DNA from: Solidesulfovibrio alcoholivorans DSM 5433
Lineage (GTDB): Bacteria > Desulfobacterota > Desulfovibrionia > Desulfovibrionales > Desulfovibrionaceae
Assembly: GCF_000702665.1 (NCBI RefSeq)
Contig: NZ_JNJA01000024.1
Coordinates: 1-34,862, forward strand
DNA length: 34,862 nucleotides
Direction: 5' to 3'
Position numbers and translations under genes: made by a program. Below are positions 9,222-17,407 of the stretch, one piece after another (position 1 is the first letter of the stretch; the number at the start of each line of letters is the position of its first letter). The notes below the pieces were generated by a model. The model was not told the DNA's origin and did no database searches. It saw nothing but the letters and a program-made list of their open reading frames with translations.

Positions 9222-9341
9222 AGTTCATTTGGGTGCATGTAGGTGCATTTGGGTGCAAAAAAATGCCTTTCGGTGCAGGCTGTTGGGTGCATTCAGGTTT
9301 ATTTAGGTTCACTTGGGTGCAAAAATATTCATTTCGGTGCA
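9222..9341 (+). repeat. Two arrays of 10-bp-phased GGTGCA repeats (stbDR-like)
   Basis: GGTGCA recurs at 9232, 9242, 9252, 9272, 9286, 9316 and 9336, with degenerate copies at 9222, 9262, 9296, 9306 and 9326. Spacing is 10 bp within each array and 14 bp between the two arrays (9222-9277 and 9286-9341), so all copies within an array face the same side of the helix. In R388 the StbA protein binds two sets of short direct repeats in this same position upstream of stbA. These are the likely StbA sites and may also repress the stb promoter. Confidence 0.8.
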
Positions 9342-9428
9342 TATATGCCAATTGACGCTGGTGCCATTTGAGACTATATTTCAAAAATCATACTGTAATT
9401 ATTTACTTTTTTAAAAAAGGAAAAATCT

Positions 9429-9833
9429 GTGGGAAGCAGCACCCTACAATCGCGGTTGAAAGCGCTCAAGCCGTCAACACCAGCCCGAAGCCTAACGCCG
9501 CTTTTACCACTCATCTTTGAAAAAATTGACGAAGGGGTTAGTTTAAAGGAGATTTATAAGCTTTTATCTGAAGAAGGCTTTTCAATCAATGAAAATACTT
9601 TCAAATCATTTATACGAAGAAACAGAATCAAGCGTGAGCAAACCTTAAACAGTGTGCGTGATGAGTGTGAAACACAAATCAAAAACAGCGAAAACGATTT
9701 AGACAGCACAAAACCAGGTAACGACACGCTGTCAAAAGGCATGTCAATATCCGATGCTCTTGACCCTAAAGTACGCGAAGAATTAGGGTCTAAATATTTA
9801 AAGAAAAGGCGCAAGCCAAAGGAAGGACTGTAA
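9429..9833 (+). CDS. stbA: StbA-like plasmid stability / DNA-binding protein
   Basis: 134 residues. The start is GTG at 9429, preceded by AAAAAAGGA. Residues about 22-70 form a helix-turn-helix-like region (LPLIFEKIDEGVSLKEIYKLLSEEGF then NENTFKSFIRRN), like the N terminus of StbA/TraK-type proteins; the C-terminal half is polar and probably flexible. In R388, StbA binds repeats beside oriT, secures plasmid segregation and modulates conjugation. The call rests on gene order, the upstream repeats and this domain rather than on strong overall similarity. It overlaps stbB by one base. Confidence 0.72.
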   Translation: MGSSTLQSRLKALKPSTPARSLTPLLPLIFEKIDEGVSLKEIYKLLSEEGFSINENTFKSFIRRNRIKREQTLNSVRDECETQIKNSENDLDSTKPGNDTLSKGMSISDALDPKVREELGSKYLKKRRKPKEGL

Positions 9834-10528
9834 TGAAGATAGCTATTGTTAACTTTTCCGGCAATGTGGGGAAATCGACAATCGCGAAAAATCTTTTAAA
9901 ACCAAGAATGGACGGCATTGAAATAATAAATATCGAAACAATCAATTCCGACGATTCTGACGGACAGAAAATGAAAGGGAAACAATTCGGCCAACTCTCT
10001 GAACAATTAATGCTCACGGATGACGCTATCATTGACGTCGGCTCTTCAAACATTGAAGACTTTGTAAAACTCATGGATCGCTATGACGGCTCCCACGAAG
10101 ATTTCGACATATTTCTTATTCCTGTAGTCAAAGAGAACAAGCAGGTCAAAGACACCATCGCAACAATCAATGCGCTCTCATCGATGGGCGTTCCACCTGA
10201 AAAAATCCGCGTAGTTTTTAATCGTCTTGATGTTGATGACATTGTTGAAGAAATTTTCTATCCTTTGTTCGGATACTATGAAGACGCTAAAAATTTTACG
10301 CTTAGGCCAAAAGCTACAATTTTCGACTCAGAACTATATCAAAATCTTTCCACCTATCAAACTACAATCGAACAGCTTTTAAACGATTCGACAGACTTTA
10401 AAGCGAAGCTGCGCGAGACAAATAATCCTGATGAAAAACTTGACATTGTTGCACGTATTTCTTTGAAGCGCCTAGCAGGATCAGCTAAGAAAAATCTTGA
10501 TACTGTTTTTGATGAAATCATGAGGTAG
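9833..10528 (+). CDS. stbB: StbB-like ParA-family ATPase
   Basis: 231 residues. It begins KIAIVNFSGNVGKSTIAKNLL, a ParA/MinD-type P-loop (GNVGKST, residues about 10-16) at the extreme N terminus, followed by DDAIIDVGSSN in the Walker A' position. In R388, StbB acts against StbA in the balance between segregation and transfer. The start ATG overlaps the stbA stop (TAATG), so translation is coupled. The short length and lack of a DNA-binding N-terminal domain fit StbB and other small ParA proteins. Confidence 0.8.
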   Translation: MKIAIVNFSGNVGKSTIAKNLLKPRMDGIEIINIETINSDDSDGQKMKGKQFGQLSEQLMLTDDAIIDVGSSNIEDFVKLMDRYDGSHEDFDIFLIPVVKENKQVKDTIATINALSSMGVPPEKIRVVFNRLDVDDIVEEIFYPLFGYYEDAKNFTLRPKATIFDSELYQNLSTYQTTIEQLLNDSTDFKAKLRETNNPDEKLDIVARISLKRLAGSAKKNLDTVFDEIMR

Positions 10529-10530
10529 AA

Positions 10531-10917
10531 ATGCCCAAAGAACCAACGACAATGCGCGAAGCAATGGTTGCTGAAGTTTTAGGGGATATTGGCAACCTCC
10601 TTACTCGCGTTGAAAGTGTCAACAAAGCCTTACCCGATGCGACAGAAAAAGCGATTTCAAAAATTCGCGCAGCGCTTGAACTTGCCTCCGGTGATTTAAC
10701 CTCTTCAGGAGAAAGGTTAACTAGGGAATTTGATGTATATCTAAAGGAATCTTTAGGAAGTATTCGGCAGGTTTCAAAAGATATTCAGCAGGCTGCAAAG
10801 CTTGTTGATAAATCTTCACACAGGATTGCTATTTATTCGGCAATAATCGGCTTTAGCACCGGCATATTCGGTGGCATTTTATCTGCCCTAGCGTTCAGTA
10901 ATTTTTTCTTTCGGTAA
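10531..10917 (+). CDS. stbC: StbC-like small membrane-anchored protein
   Basis: 128 residues starting two bases after the stbB stop. Most of it is a predicted amphipathic helix or coiled coil (about residues 10-95, heptad-like with many Ala/Leu/Glu/Lys), ending in one hydrophobic segment (IAIYSAIIGFSTGIFGGILSALAFSNFFF) that should anchor it in the membrane. No sequence motif is recognised; the name rests on its position as third gene of the stb operon. R388 StbC has no known function. Confidence 0.6.
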   Translation: MPKEPTTMREAMVAEVLGDIGNLLTRVESVNKALPDATEKAISKIRAALELASGDLTSSGERLTREFDVYLKESLGSIRQVSKDIQQAAKLVDKSSHRIAIYSAIIGFSTGIFGGILSALAFSNFFFR

Positions 10918-11001
10918 TTTTTTATACCTATGTTTGTTGTTGACTTTAATCCTATAGGCGTTAAAGTTACTTATCTTCGACGACCAAAGGGAGGTATTGA
11001 A

Positions 11002-11319
11002 ATGCCGAAGGAAACGAAATTTGACGCGGTTAAACTTCGTGAGTTTGTCACCGATGGCAAAACCGCACAACAGATTCAGGATGCGTTTGGAATCAATAAA
11101 AACACGCTGAAAGCGCACCTCATGAAGTTGATGCAGTTGGATGAAAAGTTTTACAAAATTGACGGGATGGAAGGGAGAAGTGTTTCCGGGAATATCAAGT
11201 TTTCCAAAACCGGCCTTCGGTTGAGCGAAACGCTTCTTACGAACTATGGATTTAAAGCCGGCGATACCTTCAAATTTTCTTGCACGGATGACGGGAAGAT
11301 TATCCTCGAAAAAAACTAG
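11002..11319 (+). CDS. Small DNA-binding-type protein (HTH plus AbrB-like C terminus)
   Basis: 105 residues from the ATG at 11002, which has GGGAGG eight bases upstream; an in-frame GTG/ATG further up (10930) has no such site. Residues 5-45 (VKLREFVTDGKTAQQIQDAFGINKNTLKAHLMKLM) read as a helix-turn-helix. The C terminus (LRLSETLLTNYGFKAGDTFKFSCTDDGKIILEK) resembles a SpoVT/AbrB-type swapped-hairpin fold. It may be a plasmid regulator. It is the last backbone gene before the transposon, and its stop lies 3 bp from the target duplication. Confidence 0.6.
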   Translation: MPKETKFDAVKLREFVTDGKTAQQIQDAFGINKNTLKAHLMKLMQLDEKFYKIDGMEGRSVSGNIKFSKTGLRLSETLLTNYGFKAGDTFKFSCTDDGKIILEKN

Positions 11320-11322
11320 GTA

Positions 11323-11327
11323 TAACC
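11323..11327 (+). repeat. Target-site duplication TAACC, left copy
   Basis: TAACC directly outside the left GGGG end at 11328; the same five bases follow the right end at 29422-29426. Five-base duplications are the rule for Tn3-family insertion. Confidence 0.93.
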
Positions 11328-11365
11328 GGGGTCTGCTCACGAAACGGAAAAAATCGTACGCTAAG
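11328..11365 (+). repeat. Left terminal inverted repeat of the 18-kb transposon
   Basis: 38 bp, beginning GGGGTCTGCTCACGAAACGG and ending ATCGTACGCTAAG. Every base matches the reverse complement of 29384-29421. The remnant tnpA ends inside it, so this is the transposase-proximal end. Confidence 0.95.
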
Positions 11366-11930
11366 CCTCGGCGAGCATCCGGAGCGGCCGAAATTTACCC
11401 TGCTCGATCAGCTTGTGCTGCCGCCAGATGTAGTCGCCGGTCAGGTTGATGTGCTCCCAGCCCAGGGGAGACAGATGCGGCAGCAACTTCTCATCGATGT
11501 CCTGCGAAGTGTCGCGTAGAGACTTGATGGCGCGTTCCAGATAGACTGTATTCCACAGGATTATCGCTGTCATCACCAGATTGAGGCCGCTGGCGCGGTA
11601 GCGTTGGTTCTCGAAGCTGCGGTCGCGGATTTCGCTGAGCCGATTCAGGAACACCGCCCGCGCCAGGGCGTTCTTCGCCTCTCCCTTGTTCAACCCGATC
11701 TGCACCCGTCGGGCAACTCGATGTTCTGCATCCAGTCGAGCGCAAACAGCGTGCGCTCGATGCGCCCCAACTCACGCAGGGCTACCGCTAGGCCGTTTTG
11801 ACGTGGGTAGCTGCCGAGCTTGCGAAGCATCAGTGAGGCTGTCACCGTGCCCTGTTTGATGGATGCGGCGAGCCGCAAGATTTCATCCCAATGAGCGCGA
11901 ACGTGTTTGATGTTGATGTTTCCGCCAATA
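11361..11930 (-). pseudogene. tnpA: Tn3-family tnpA, truncated and frameshifted 3' part
   Basis: Read leftwards from about 11930, this encodes NINIKHVRAHWDEILRL and continues through AASIKQGTVTASLM to ALDWMQNIEL. It then shifts one frame near 11700 and continues as QIGLNKGEAKNALARAVF to the final GKFRPLRMLAEA. This is the last ~190 residues of a Tn3-family transposase. Both the frameshift and the loss of the upstream two thirds make it inactive. A piece of this gene (11517-11656) recurs at 27451-27590. The 5' end of what may be the same gene lies at 27591-27998, on the other side of the metabolic island. Confidence 0.9.
11517..11656 (+). repeat. 140-bp direct repeat within tnpA, copy 1
   Basis: Matches 27451-27590 base for base except two or three substitutions near its right end, in the same orientation. 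The two copies bracket the metabolic island at a distance of 15,934 bp. Confidence 0.9.
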
Positions 11931-12115
11931 AGGCCGGCGAGCGTCGGATAGCAGCGGCGAAGCGACTCTTGAGCACAGACCTGGCGTTAACCGAAGTGGC
12001 AGATCAAACCGGTTTCGTCGATCAGAGCCATCTTACCAACCGATTCAAGGCGGTAGTTGGCGTGACGCCCGGCGCATTCCGCAAAATGAGCAAGAATCTG
12101 CAAGACGGCAGGTAA
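11931..12115 (+). pseudogene. AraC-family regulator, C-terminal HTH remnant
   Basis: The frame encodes RRIAAAKRLLSTDLALTEVADQTGFVDQSHLTNRFKAVVGVTPGAFRK, the second helix-turn-helix of an AraC-family regulator, ending at the TAA at 12113-12115. The effector domain and first helices are missing; the upstream sequence is tnpA instead. It lies 41 bp before the LysE-type remnant, a common regulator-exporter pairing. It is debris of an older locus, not a working gene. Confidence 0.82.
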
Positions 12116-12156
12116 GATGGCCGGCATATTTCCTCCAGTATCTAAGGAGGAGCGTT

Positions 12157-12324
12157 ATGCCTGGAGTCGATATTCTGTCGTTGCTTGTGTTTGCTGTCAT
12201 TACCGCGATAACCCCGGGGCCGAACAATCTGGTCCTTCCGGGATTTCTGTGGCTCGGTGACCGAATGCCCGGCGGGGCTGGCAAACCCACCCCGCCGGGA
12301 ACAAAAGCCATAACGGGTCCTTAG
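12157..12324 (+). pseudogene. LysE/RhtB-family exporter, N-terminal remnant
   Basis: The ATG at 12157 follows a strong AAGGAGG site. The first ~26 residues (PGVDILSLLVFAVITAITPGPNNLV) are the typical LysE/RhtB N terminus with its TPGPN motif. From about 12237 the similarity ends and the frame runs on into the GC-rich 3' flank of the aldehyde oxidoreductase gene, stopping at 12324. The break marks the left border of the metabolic island. Confidence 0.8.
12268..12299 (-). terminator. Hairpin downstream of mop (probable terminator)
   Basis: A 10-bp perfect stem, CCCGGCGGGG (12268-12277) with CCCCGCCGGG (12290-12299), and a 12-base loop lie about 20 bp beyond the mop stop. There is no clear T-run, so it may be a weak terminator or an mRNA 3'-end stabiliser. 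Confidence 0.5.
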
Positions 12325-15050
12325 TTGGCCTGGGCCTGCAGCCCGGCCAGCACCTTTTCCGGGTAGGCTGGCAACTGGCGGATGCGCACGCCGCAGGCGT
12401 TGTACACCGCGTTGATCACCGCCGGATGCGGACCGCACAAGGGCATCTCGCCGATGCCGGCCGCGCCGAACGGCCCGAACTCGCGGGCCGGTTCCACGTA
12501 GAGGAGTTCCATCTGGTCGGGGATGTCCTTGATGTAGGGGATGCCGGCCCCGGCCAGGGTCGAATGTTTCTTGATGTCCTCGAAGTCCTCGGTCAGGGCG
12601 AGGCCGATGCCCTGGGCCATGCCGCCCCAGTTCTGGCCGTCCACCACGAGCTTGTTGTTGATCTTGCCGATGTCGGACACCAGGGTCATCTTTTCCACCT
12701 GCACCTTGCCGGTGGCCATGGTCACGGCCACTTCGGCCATGAACAGGCCGTACATGTAGACGCAGATGGGATCGCCCTGGGCATTCTCGTCCGTGGGCTT
12801 GCACGGCGTGGTCCAGGTGCCGCTGTAGCGCAGGGGCAGCTTTTCGGCGGCCATCTCCGCATAGGTGCGAAACGCGCCGTCGGACTTTTTCATGGCCGCG
12901 AGGAGGTTTTCGCAGGCCACGCGGATGGCGTTGCCCGTGACGACCTGGCTGCGGCTGCCGCCGGCCGGACCGCTGCACGGCACCCGGCTGGTGTCGTTTT
13001 TGATCAGGCGGATTTTCTCCGGCGGCAGGCCAAGGGGCCGCAGGGCCTCGTGGGCCGTGCCCAGGGAGCCCATGTCCGCGCCCTGGCCGTGGTCCTCCCA
13101 GCAGTCGTAGAGGGTCACGCCGCCGTCGGGGTTCAGTTCCACATCGGCGTTGGAGGTGTCCGGGCCGTCCAGGCCGCAGCCGTAGATGCCGATGGCCACG
13201 CCCACGCCGCGCTTGACCGCATCGGTGGAGTTTTCCCGGGCCCGGCGCAGGGCTTCCTTGTATTTCGGCCGCAGCAGATCGATCTGCTCGGGCAGGGCGT
13301 AGGAATCCGGGGCGTTGCCCGTGGGCGTGGTGTCGCCCGGACGGTAGACGTTGGCGTAGCGCAGTTCCAGGGGGTCCCAGCCCATCTTTTCGGCCAGTTC
13401 GTCCATGAGGGATTCGGAGGCGAACATGATTTCCGGCGAACCATAGCCCCGAAACGCCGCGCCCCAGGCGTGGTTGGTGGCCACGCACCGGCCCACGCCC
13501 CGCTGGTTGGGGATGCCGTAGCCGGCCGACCAGTAGTGGGCCCCGCGCGCGGTCAGCAGGTCGCCGAACTCGCAGTAGGGACCGTGGTCCACGATCCATT
13601 CGCTTTCGGCGGCCAGGACCTTGCCGGTCTCCTTGTCGGCGGCGTAGCGGCCCTTGATGAAAAAGGGCGAGCGCTTGCCGGTGTAGTACTGCTGCTGGGC
13701 GTAGTTGTAGCGCAGGTGGCAGGGCCGGCCCGTGGCCATGGCGGCCACGCCCACGAGCGCCTCCATGGTCGGGCTGAACTTGTAGCCGAAGGTGCCGCCG
13801 GCCGGGTTTTGCACGGCGACCATGTCCTCCAGCTTCACCCCGATGCCGTCGGCCACCATGAGCATGTGCAGGTGCAGGCCGATGGACTTGGAGTGGATGA
13901 CCAGCTTGCCGTCGCTGTTGACGTAGGCAAAGCCCACATCCGGCTCCACGGGCATGTGGGGCTGACGCTGGGTGTAGTACTCCCCTTCGGCCACGACGAG
14001 GTCCTGGCGCTCGAAGTAGGGGTTGGTCTCCCCGCCCTTGACCAGGGGTTGGGTGAAATACACGTTGGGCGTGCCGGGATGGATCTCGATGGCGTCGTCG
14101 GCCATGGCCTCGGGCGCGCTCATGTAGGCCGGCAACTCTTCCAGGTCCACGCGCACCTTTTCGGCCGCGGCCCGGGCATGGGCCTCGGTGTCAGCGCAGA
14201 CGATGGCCAGGGCGTCGCCGTACTGAAACACCTTTTCATCGCACAAAATGGGCCGTTCCCAGCCGTCGCCCTTGGTGTAGGGGAAGGCGATCAGGCCGTT
14301 GATGCGATTTTTGCCCTTGATGTCCTTGTGGGTGAGCACCCGGGCCACGCCGGGCATGGCTTCGGCCGCGGCGGTGTCGATGCCCTTGATGGCCGCGTGG
14401 GAGACCTTGGCGTTGACCAGGGCCAGATGCAGGGTGTCGGACGGCAGCTGGTGTTTCCTGTCGTCGCCGAAATCCCACTGGCCAAGCACCTTGGCCACGC
14501 CCGTGGGCCGGGGATAGCTCGATCCCCACAGACGCCCGTCGGCCGGCTTGTTGGCGTCCAGGGTCAGGGTCTTTTCGCCGCGCAGCACCTGCGCCGCGTC
14601 CATGACCGCGTCGACCAGCGGCACGTAGCCGGTGCAGCGGCAGACGTTTTTATGCTTCTGGAACCAGTCGCGCACCTCTTCCCGGCTGGGGTTGGGATTT
14701 TCGTCCAGCAAGCCCTTGGCCGAGACGATGAAGCCCGGGGTGCAAAAGCCGCACTGGGCGCCGCCGTGCACGACCCAGGACACCTGCAGGGGATGCAGGT
14801 TGTGCTGCGTGCCCAGGCCCTCGATGGTGGTGATGGCGGCGTAGTCCGCGACCAGCCGGGCCTTGGTGACGCAGGCCCGCGCCACCTTGCCGTCGATGAT
14901 GACGCTGCACGCGCCGCACTGGCCCTGGGCGCAGCCCACCTTGACGCCGGTCAGGTGGAGCTGGTCGCGCAGCACGTCGGCGAGCATGGCGTTGTCCTCG
15001 ACCACCAACATGCGTTCGATGCCGTTGACGATGAAAATCTTCTGGATCAT
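12321..15050 (-). CDS. mop: Molybdenum aldehyde oxidoreductase (Mop, xanthine-oxidase family)
   Basis: 909 residues, collinear with the single-chain D. gigas Mop (907 residues). It oxidises aldehydes to carboxylic acids with water, using a molybdopterin-cytosine-dinucleotide molybdenum centre and two [2Fe-2S] clusters. Cluster cysteines are at 40, 45, 48 and 60 (GCAQGQCGAC) and at 100, 103, 137 and 139 (CGFC, CRC), the same numbering as D. gigas. The catalytic glutamate is E868 in GAAGIGEMPL. Molybdenum-site segments include GGTFGYKFSP and AFRGYG. It ends the minus-strand series and follows the MoeA-like gene by 67 bp. No FAD domain is present, as expected for Mop; the electron acceptor would be flavodoxin or ferredoxin. 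No signal peptide is seen, so it should be cytoplasmic. Confidence 0.97.
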   Translation of the reverse strand: MIQKIFIVNGIERMLVVEDNAMLADVLRDQLHLTGVKVGCAQGQCGACSVIIDGKVARACVTKARLVADYAAITTIEGLGTQHNLHPLQVSWVVHGGAQCGFCTPGFIVSAKGLLDENPNPSREEVRDWFQKHKNVCRCTGYVPLVDAVMDAAQVLRGEKTLTLDANKPADGRLWGSSYPRPTGVAKVLGQWDFGDDRKHQLPSDTLHLALVNAKVSHAAIKGIDTAAAEAMPGVARVLTHKDIKGKNRINGLIAFPYTKGDGWERPILCDEKVFQYGDALAIVCADTEAHARAAAEKVRVDLEELPAYMSAPEAMADDAIEIHPGTPNVYFTQPLVKGGETNPYFERQDLVVAEGEYYTQRQPHMPVEPDVGFAYVNSDGKLVIHSKSIGLHLHMLMVADGIGVKLEDMVAVQNPAGGTFGYKFSPTMEALVGVAAMATGRPCHLRYNYAQQQYYTGKRSPFFIKGRYAADKETGKVLAAESEWIVDHGPYCEFGDLLTARGAHYWSAGYGIPNQRGVGRCVATNHAWGAAFRGYGSPEIMFASESLMDELAEKMGWDPLELRYANVYRPGDTTPTGNAPDSYALPEQIDLLRPKYKEALRRARENSTDAVKRGVGVAIGIYGCGLDGPDTSNADVELNPDGGVTLYDCWEDHGQGADMGSLGTAHEALRPLGLPPEKIRLIKNDTSRVPCSGPAGGSRSQVVTGNAIRVACENLLAAMKKSDGAFRTYAEMAAEKLPLRYSGTWTTPCKPTDENAQGDPICVYMYGLFMAEVAVTMATGKVQVEKMTLVSDIGKINNKLVVDGQNWGGMAQGIGLALTEDFEDIKKHSTLAGAGIPYIKDIPDQMELLYVEPAREFGPFGAAGIGEMPLCGPHPAVINAVYNACGVRIRQLPAYPEKVLAGLQAQAN

Positions 15051-15117
15051 GTCGTCACCCCTTTTTCAAGACGTGTTCGGGTTGGTTTCCGGCAACAGCC
15101 GGCAGGGAACCGTCGGC

Positions 15118-16140
15118 CTACGACTTGCCGAAGCCGCAGGCCGGATAGCGACAGTCGGGACACATGGCGCACAGGCCGCCATGGCCCAGTTCCACGATGT
15201 CCTCCCGGGTCAGGCGCTCGCCGGCCACCAGACGGGGCACGAGCAGATCGAACACGCTCGCGCGGTGGTACATGACGCAGCCGGGCAGCCCGACCACCGG
15301 GACATCGTCGAGAAAGGCCAGCAGAAACATGGCCCCGGGAAAGGCGGGCGCGCCGTAGGCCACCACCCGGCCGCCGGCCGCCCGGATGGAGGACGGGGAC
15401 AGGTCGTCGGGATCGACGGACATGCCGCCGGTGACGGCGAGCAGTTCCACGCCCTCGGCCAGAAGCCGGCGGATGGCCCGCACGGTCATGTCCCGGTCGT
15501 CGGGCACGACGACCTGCCGCACCACGGTGCAGCCCAGGTTGCCGAACTTGCGGCGCAGCACCGGGCCGAATTTGTCCTCGATGCGGCCGTGGTAGACCTC
15601 GCTGCCCGTGGTCACGACGCCCACGCGCAGCGCCCGGAAGACCTGCACCCACACCACCGGCCCGGACGTGGCGCACACGGCCTCCACCGCTTCCAGGCGC
15701 TCGTCGGGCACCACCAGCGGCACCACCCGGGTTCCCGCCAGCATCTGCCCCGGCGTGACGGCGATGTTGCCGTGCAGGGTGGCCACGGCCACGTCCTCGA
15801 TGGCGTTGAGGCGGCGCAGGGTGTCCACATTGATCCGCAGCAGCCCCCGGCGGTCGGCCAGGATGTTGATGCGGCCCTCGCAGGGCTCGGTCAGGACCAC
15901 CCCCGCCCCGGCCACGGCCGTGGCGATGCGCCGGGCCGCGTCGTCCTCGTGGACCTGCCCCGGGCCGACCTCCCAGACGTAGAGGTGCTCCTTGCCCAGG
16001 CGCAGCAGTTCGGGGACATCCTCGGGCCGTACGACATGGCCCTTGCGAAAGGCCGGTCCCTTGTCCCCGCCCGGGACGATCCGGGTGATGTCGTGGCACA
16101 GGACCGTGCCGGCGGCTTCCTGGACAGCAATCATGCGCAT
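15118..16140 (-). CDS. MoeA/MogA-like molybdopterin-binding protein with C-terminal cysteine cluster
   Basis: 340 residues from the ATG at 16140, preceded by GGGGAGG; the frame is open further upstream but that part is a shadow of the next gene. The central part (RVGVVTTGSEVYHGRIEDKF, then LLAVTGGMSVDPDD) is the MoCF-biosynthesis/molybdopterin-binding fold; this type lacks the full MoeA length of about 400 residues. The last 20 residues contain four cysteines, CAMCPDCRYPAC, absent from ordinary MoeA and likely to bind metal or an Fe-S centre. Its place directly upstream of mop suggests a dedicated cofactor maturation or insertion factor; that role is inference. Confidence 0.8.
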   Translation of the reverse strand: MRMIAVQEAAGTVLCHDITRIVPGGDKGPAFRKGHVVRPEDVPELLRLGKEHLYVWEVGPGQVHEDDAARRIATAVAGAGVVLTEPCEGRINILADRRGLLRINVDTLRRLNAIEDVAVATLHGNIAVTPGQMLAGTRVVPLVVPDERLEAVEAVCATSGPVVWVQVFRALRVGVVTTGSEVYHGRIEDKFGPVLRRKFGNLGCTVVRQVVVPDDRDMTVRAIRRLLAEGVELLAVTGGMSVDPDDLSPSSIRAAGGRVVAYGAPAFPGAMFLLAFLDDVPVVGLPGCVMYHRASVFDLLVPRLVAGERLTREDIVELGHGGLCAMCPDCRYPACGFGKS

Positions 16141-16172
16141 GGCGTCCTCCCCGGGAGACGCGAGGGCAGACC

Positions 16173-16196
16173 CCGGTCGCCGCAAGGGGCGACCGG
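16173..16196 (-). terminator. Perfect intergenic hairpin upstream of the MoeA-like gene
   Basis: A 9-bp perfect stem, CCGGTCGCC (16173-16181) with GGCGACCGG (16188-16196), and a 6-base loop lie in the 140-bp gap between the membrane-protein gene and the MoeA-like gene. It lacks a T-run. It could attenuate read-through or protect mRNA ends. Confidence 0.45.
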
Positions 16197-16280
16197 CCGG
16201 CGCTCGGCTCCGTGTTGGAATGCAGACGGTTCGGGACGATGGACCGCGACCGGCGGCCGGGTCCATCCGGACTTCGGCGG

Positions 16281-17267
16281 CTAGAAGTACTGCGAGAAGT
16301 TGAGGTATTCCGGTTTGAAGACGAGATTCATGAGCAAGGTGGCGATGGCGATGCCGGCGGCCGGCGGGTCCAGGTGGTTGCTGCCGTGGTTGTAGAACAG
16401 CCGCGCGGCGTATTCCTCGACAAAGGCGGCGCCGATGCCGAACACCATGGCCCCGGCCAGGGAACCCGTTTGCAGAAAGCCCCAGGCCCCCATGATGGCC
16501 ATGCAGTGGGTGACGGGCGACTTCTGGATGCTGCCCTGCCCGAAATTGAGCATGGTCAGCATGATGGCCGAAAGCCCCCAGCAGAAGATCAGCGGCGCGG
16601 TGATGGCCGCCGCCTCGCTGACGGCCCCCTTCTCGGCCAGGGGCACCAGCACCGCCCGCATCCCCTTGGCCACGCCGCCGGAAAGCAACCCCACACCCGC
16701 ACCCAGGACCACCAGTCGCGACGGCGGCGACATCCAGCCCACCCAGGAAATGGCGTGGTTGTCCGTCCCGAGCCAGCCGTATTTGCGGATGGATTCCCGG
16801 TCGCCCCAGGGCGGCTCTTTCTGAAACAGCAGGCGCGCCAGGAAGATGTTGATGATGATGGACAGGGCCAGCATGTCGGATTCGCGCAACACGGGGATGC
16901 GCTGGAGCACCGGCACGAGCAGCAGGCCGAAGACCGCGGACACGCCCCCTACCGCCAGCACGTCCCAGGACGTGTCCACCAGGGGGGACAGGATGTCCTT
17001 GGCATTGCCGGTCGGGTGGTTGTGGCGCACGCCGGCGGCATAGGTGGCGGCGACGACGCCGGAAACGAACCCGCCGACATGGGGGCCGAAAATCGGTCCC
17101 AGCCCAACCTGCAACAATAAGAAATCCGATCCGCCGGCCAAAACGACCAGACAGCCCAGCATGGTGAGCAGGCCGCACAGGCAAAAGGCCCACAGCCCGC
17201 CCAGACTGGCTCCGAACACACCTCCGCCAAAGGCCAGGATGATGGCTTCGCTACTCCATGGAACCAT
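16281..17267 (-). CDS. Multi-pass membrane protein of unknown function
   Basis: 328 residues from the ATG at 17267, preceded by AAGGAG. The protein is almost wholly hydrophobic, with roughly eight to ten membrane helices (for example FGGGVFGASLGGLWAFCLCG, DVLAVGGVSAVFGLLLVPVL, LALSIIINIFLARLL). Loops with charged or polar motifs (RHNHPTGNAKDILSP, KEPPWGDRESIRKYGW, NHGSNHLDPP) may face the cytoplasm. No transporter family is recognised with confidence. Its position between the alcohol dehydrogenase and the cofactor protein suggests it moves the substrate, the acid product or a counter-ion, but this is only context. Confidence 0.72.
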   Translation of the reverse strand: MVPWSSEAIILAFGGGVFGASLGGLWAFCLCGLLTMLGCLVVLAGGSDFLLLQVGLGPIFGPHVGGFVSGVVAATYAAGVRHNHPTGNAKDILSPLVDTSWDVLAVGGVSAVFGLLLVPVLQRIPVLRESDMLALSIIINIFLARLLFQKEPPWGDRESIRKYGWLGTDNHAISWVGWMSPPSRLVVLGAGVGLLSGGVAKGMRAVLVPLAEKGAVSEAAAITAPLIFCWGLSAIMLTMLNFGQGSIQKSPVTHCMAIMGAWGFLQTGSLAGAMVFGIGAAFVEEYAARLFYNHGSNHLDPPAAGIAIATLLMNLVFKPEYLNFSQYF

Positions 17268-17407
17268 TGTTCGCTCCTTGGGCGCGCCGCGCGCCCGCCG
17301 CAGGGGCCGGCCCGGACCCGGGGCTTCGCGCCCGGGCGGGACCGGCCGGCATGCCGCCTCCGTCGGGGAAACGGCATGCCGTCGAGTGGACGTCCTTGCC
17401 GCAAGGC

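Noticed and set aside
9133..9384. 83-codon minus-strand frame over the oriT repeats
   Set aside because: Its repeated Cys-Thr-Gln residues simply translate the GGTGCA repeats; it is not a gene.
12426..15275. Long plus-strand reading frame (949 codons) opposite mop
   Set aside because: It is the antisense shadow of a GC-rich gene. Its translation is rich in His/Gly/Ala/Val without family motifs, while the minus strand gives an unmistakable Mop.
14863..16284. Plus-strand frames of up to 473 codons over the MoeA-like gene
   Set aside because: Same GC-driven antisense effect; there is no ribosome site and no recognisable domain.
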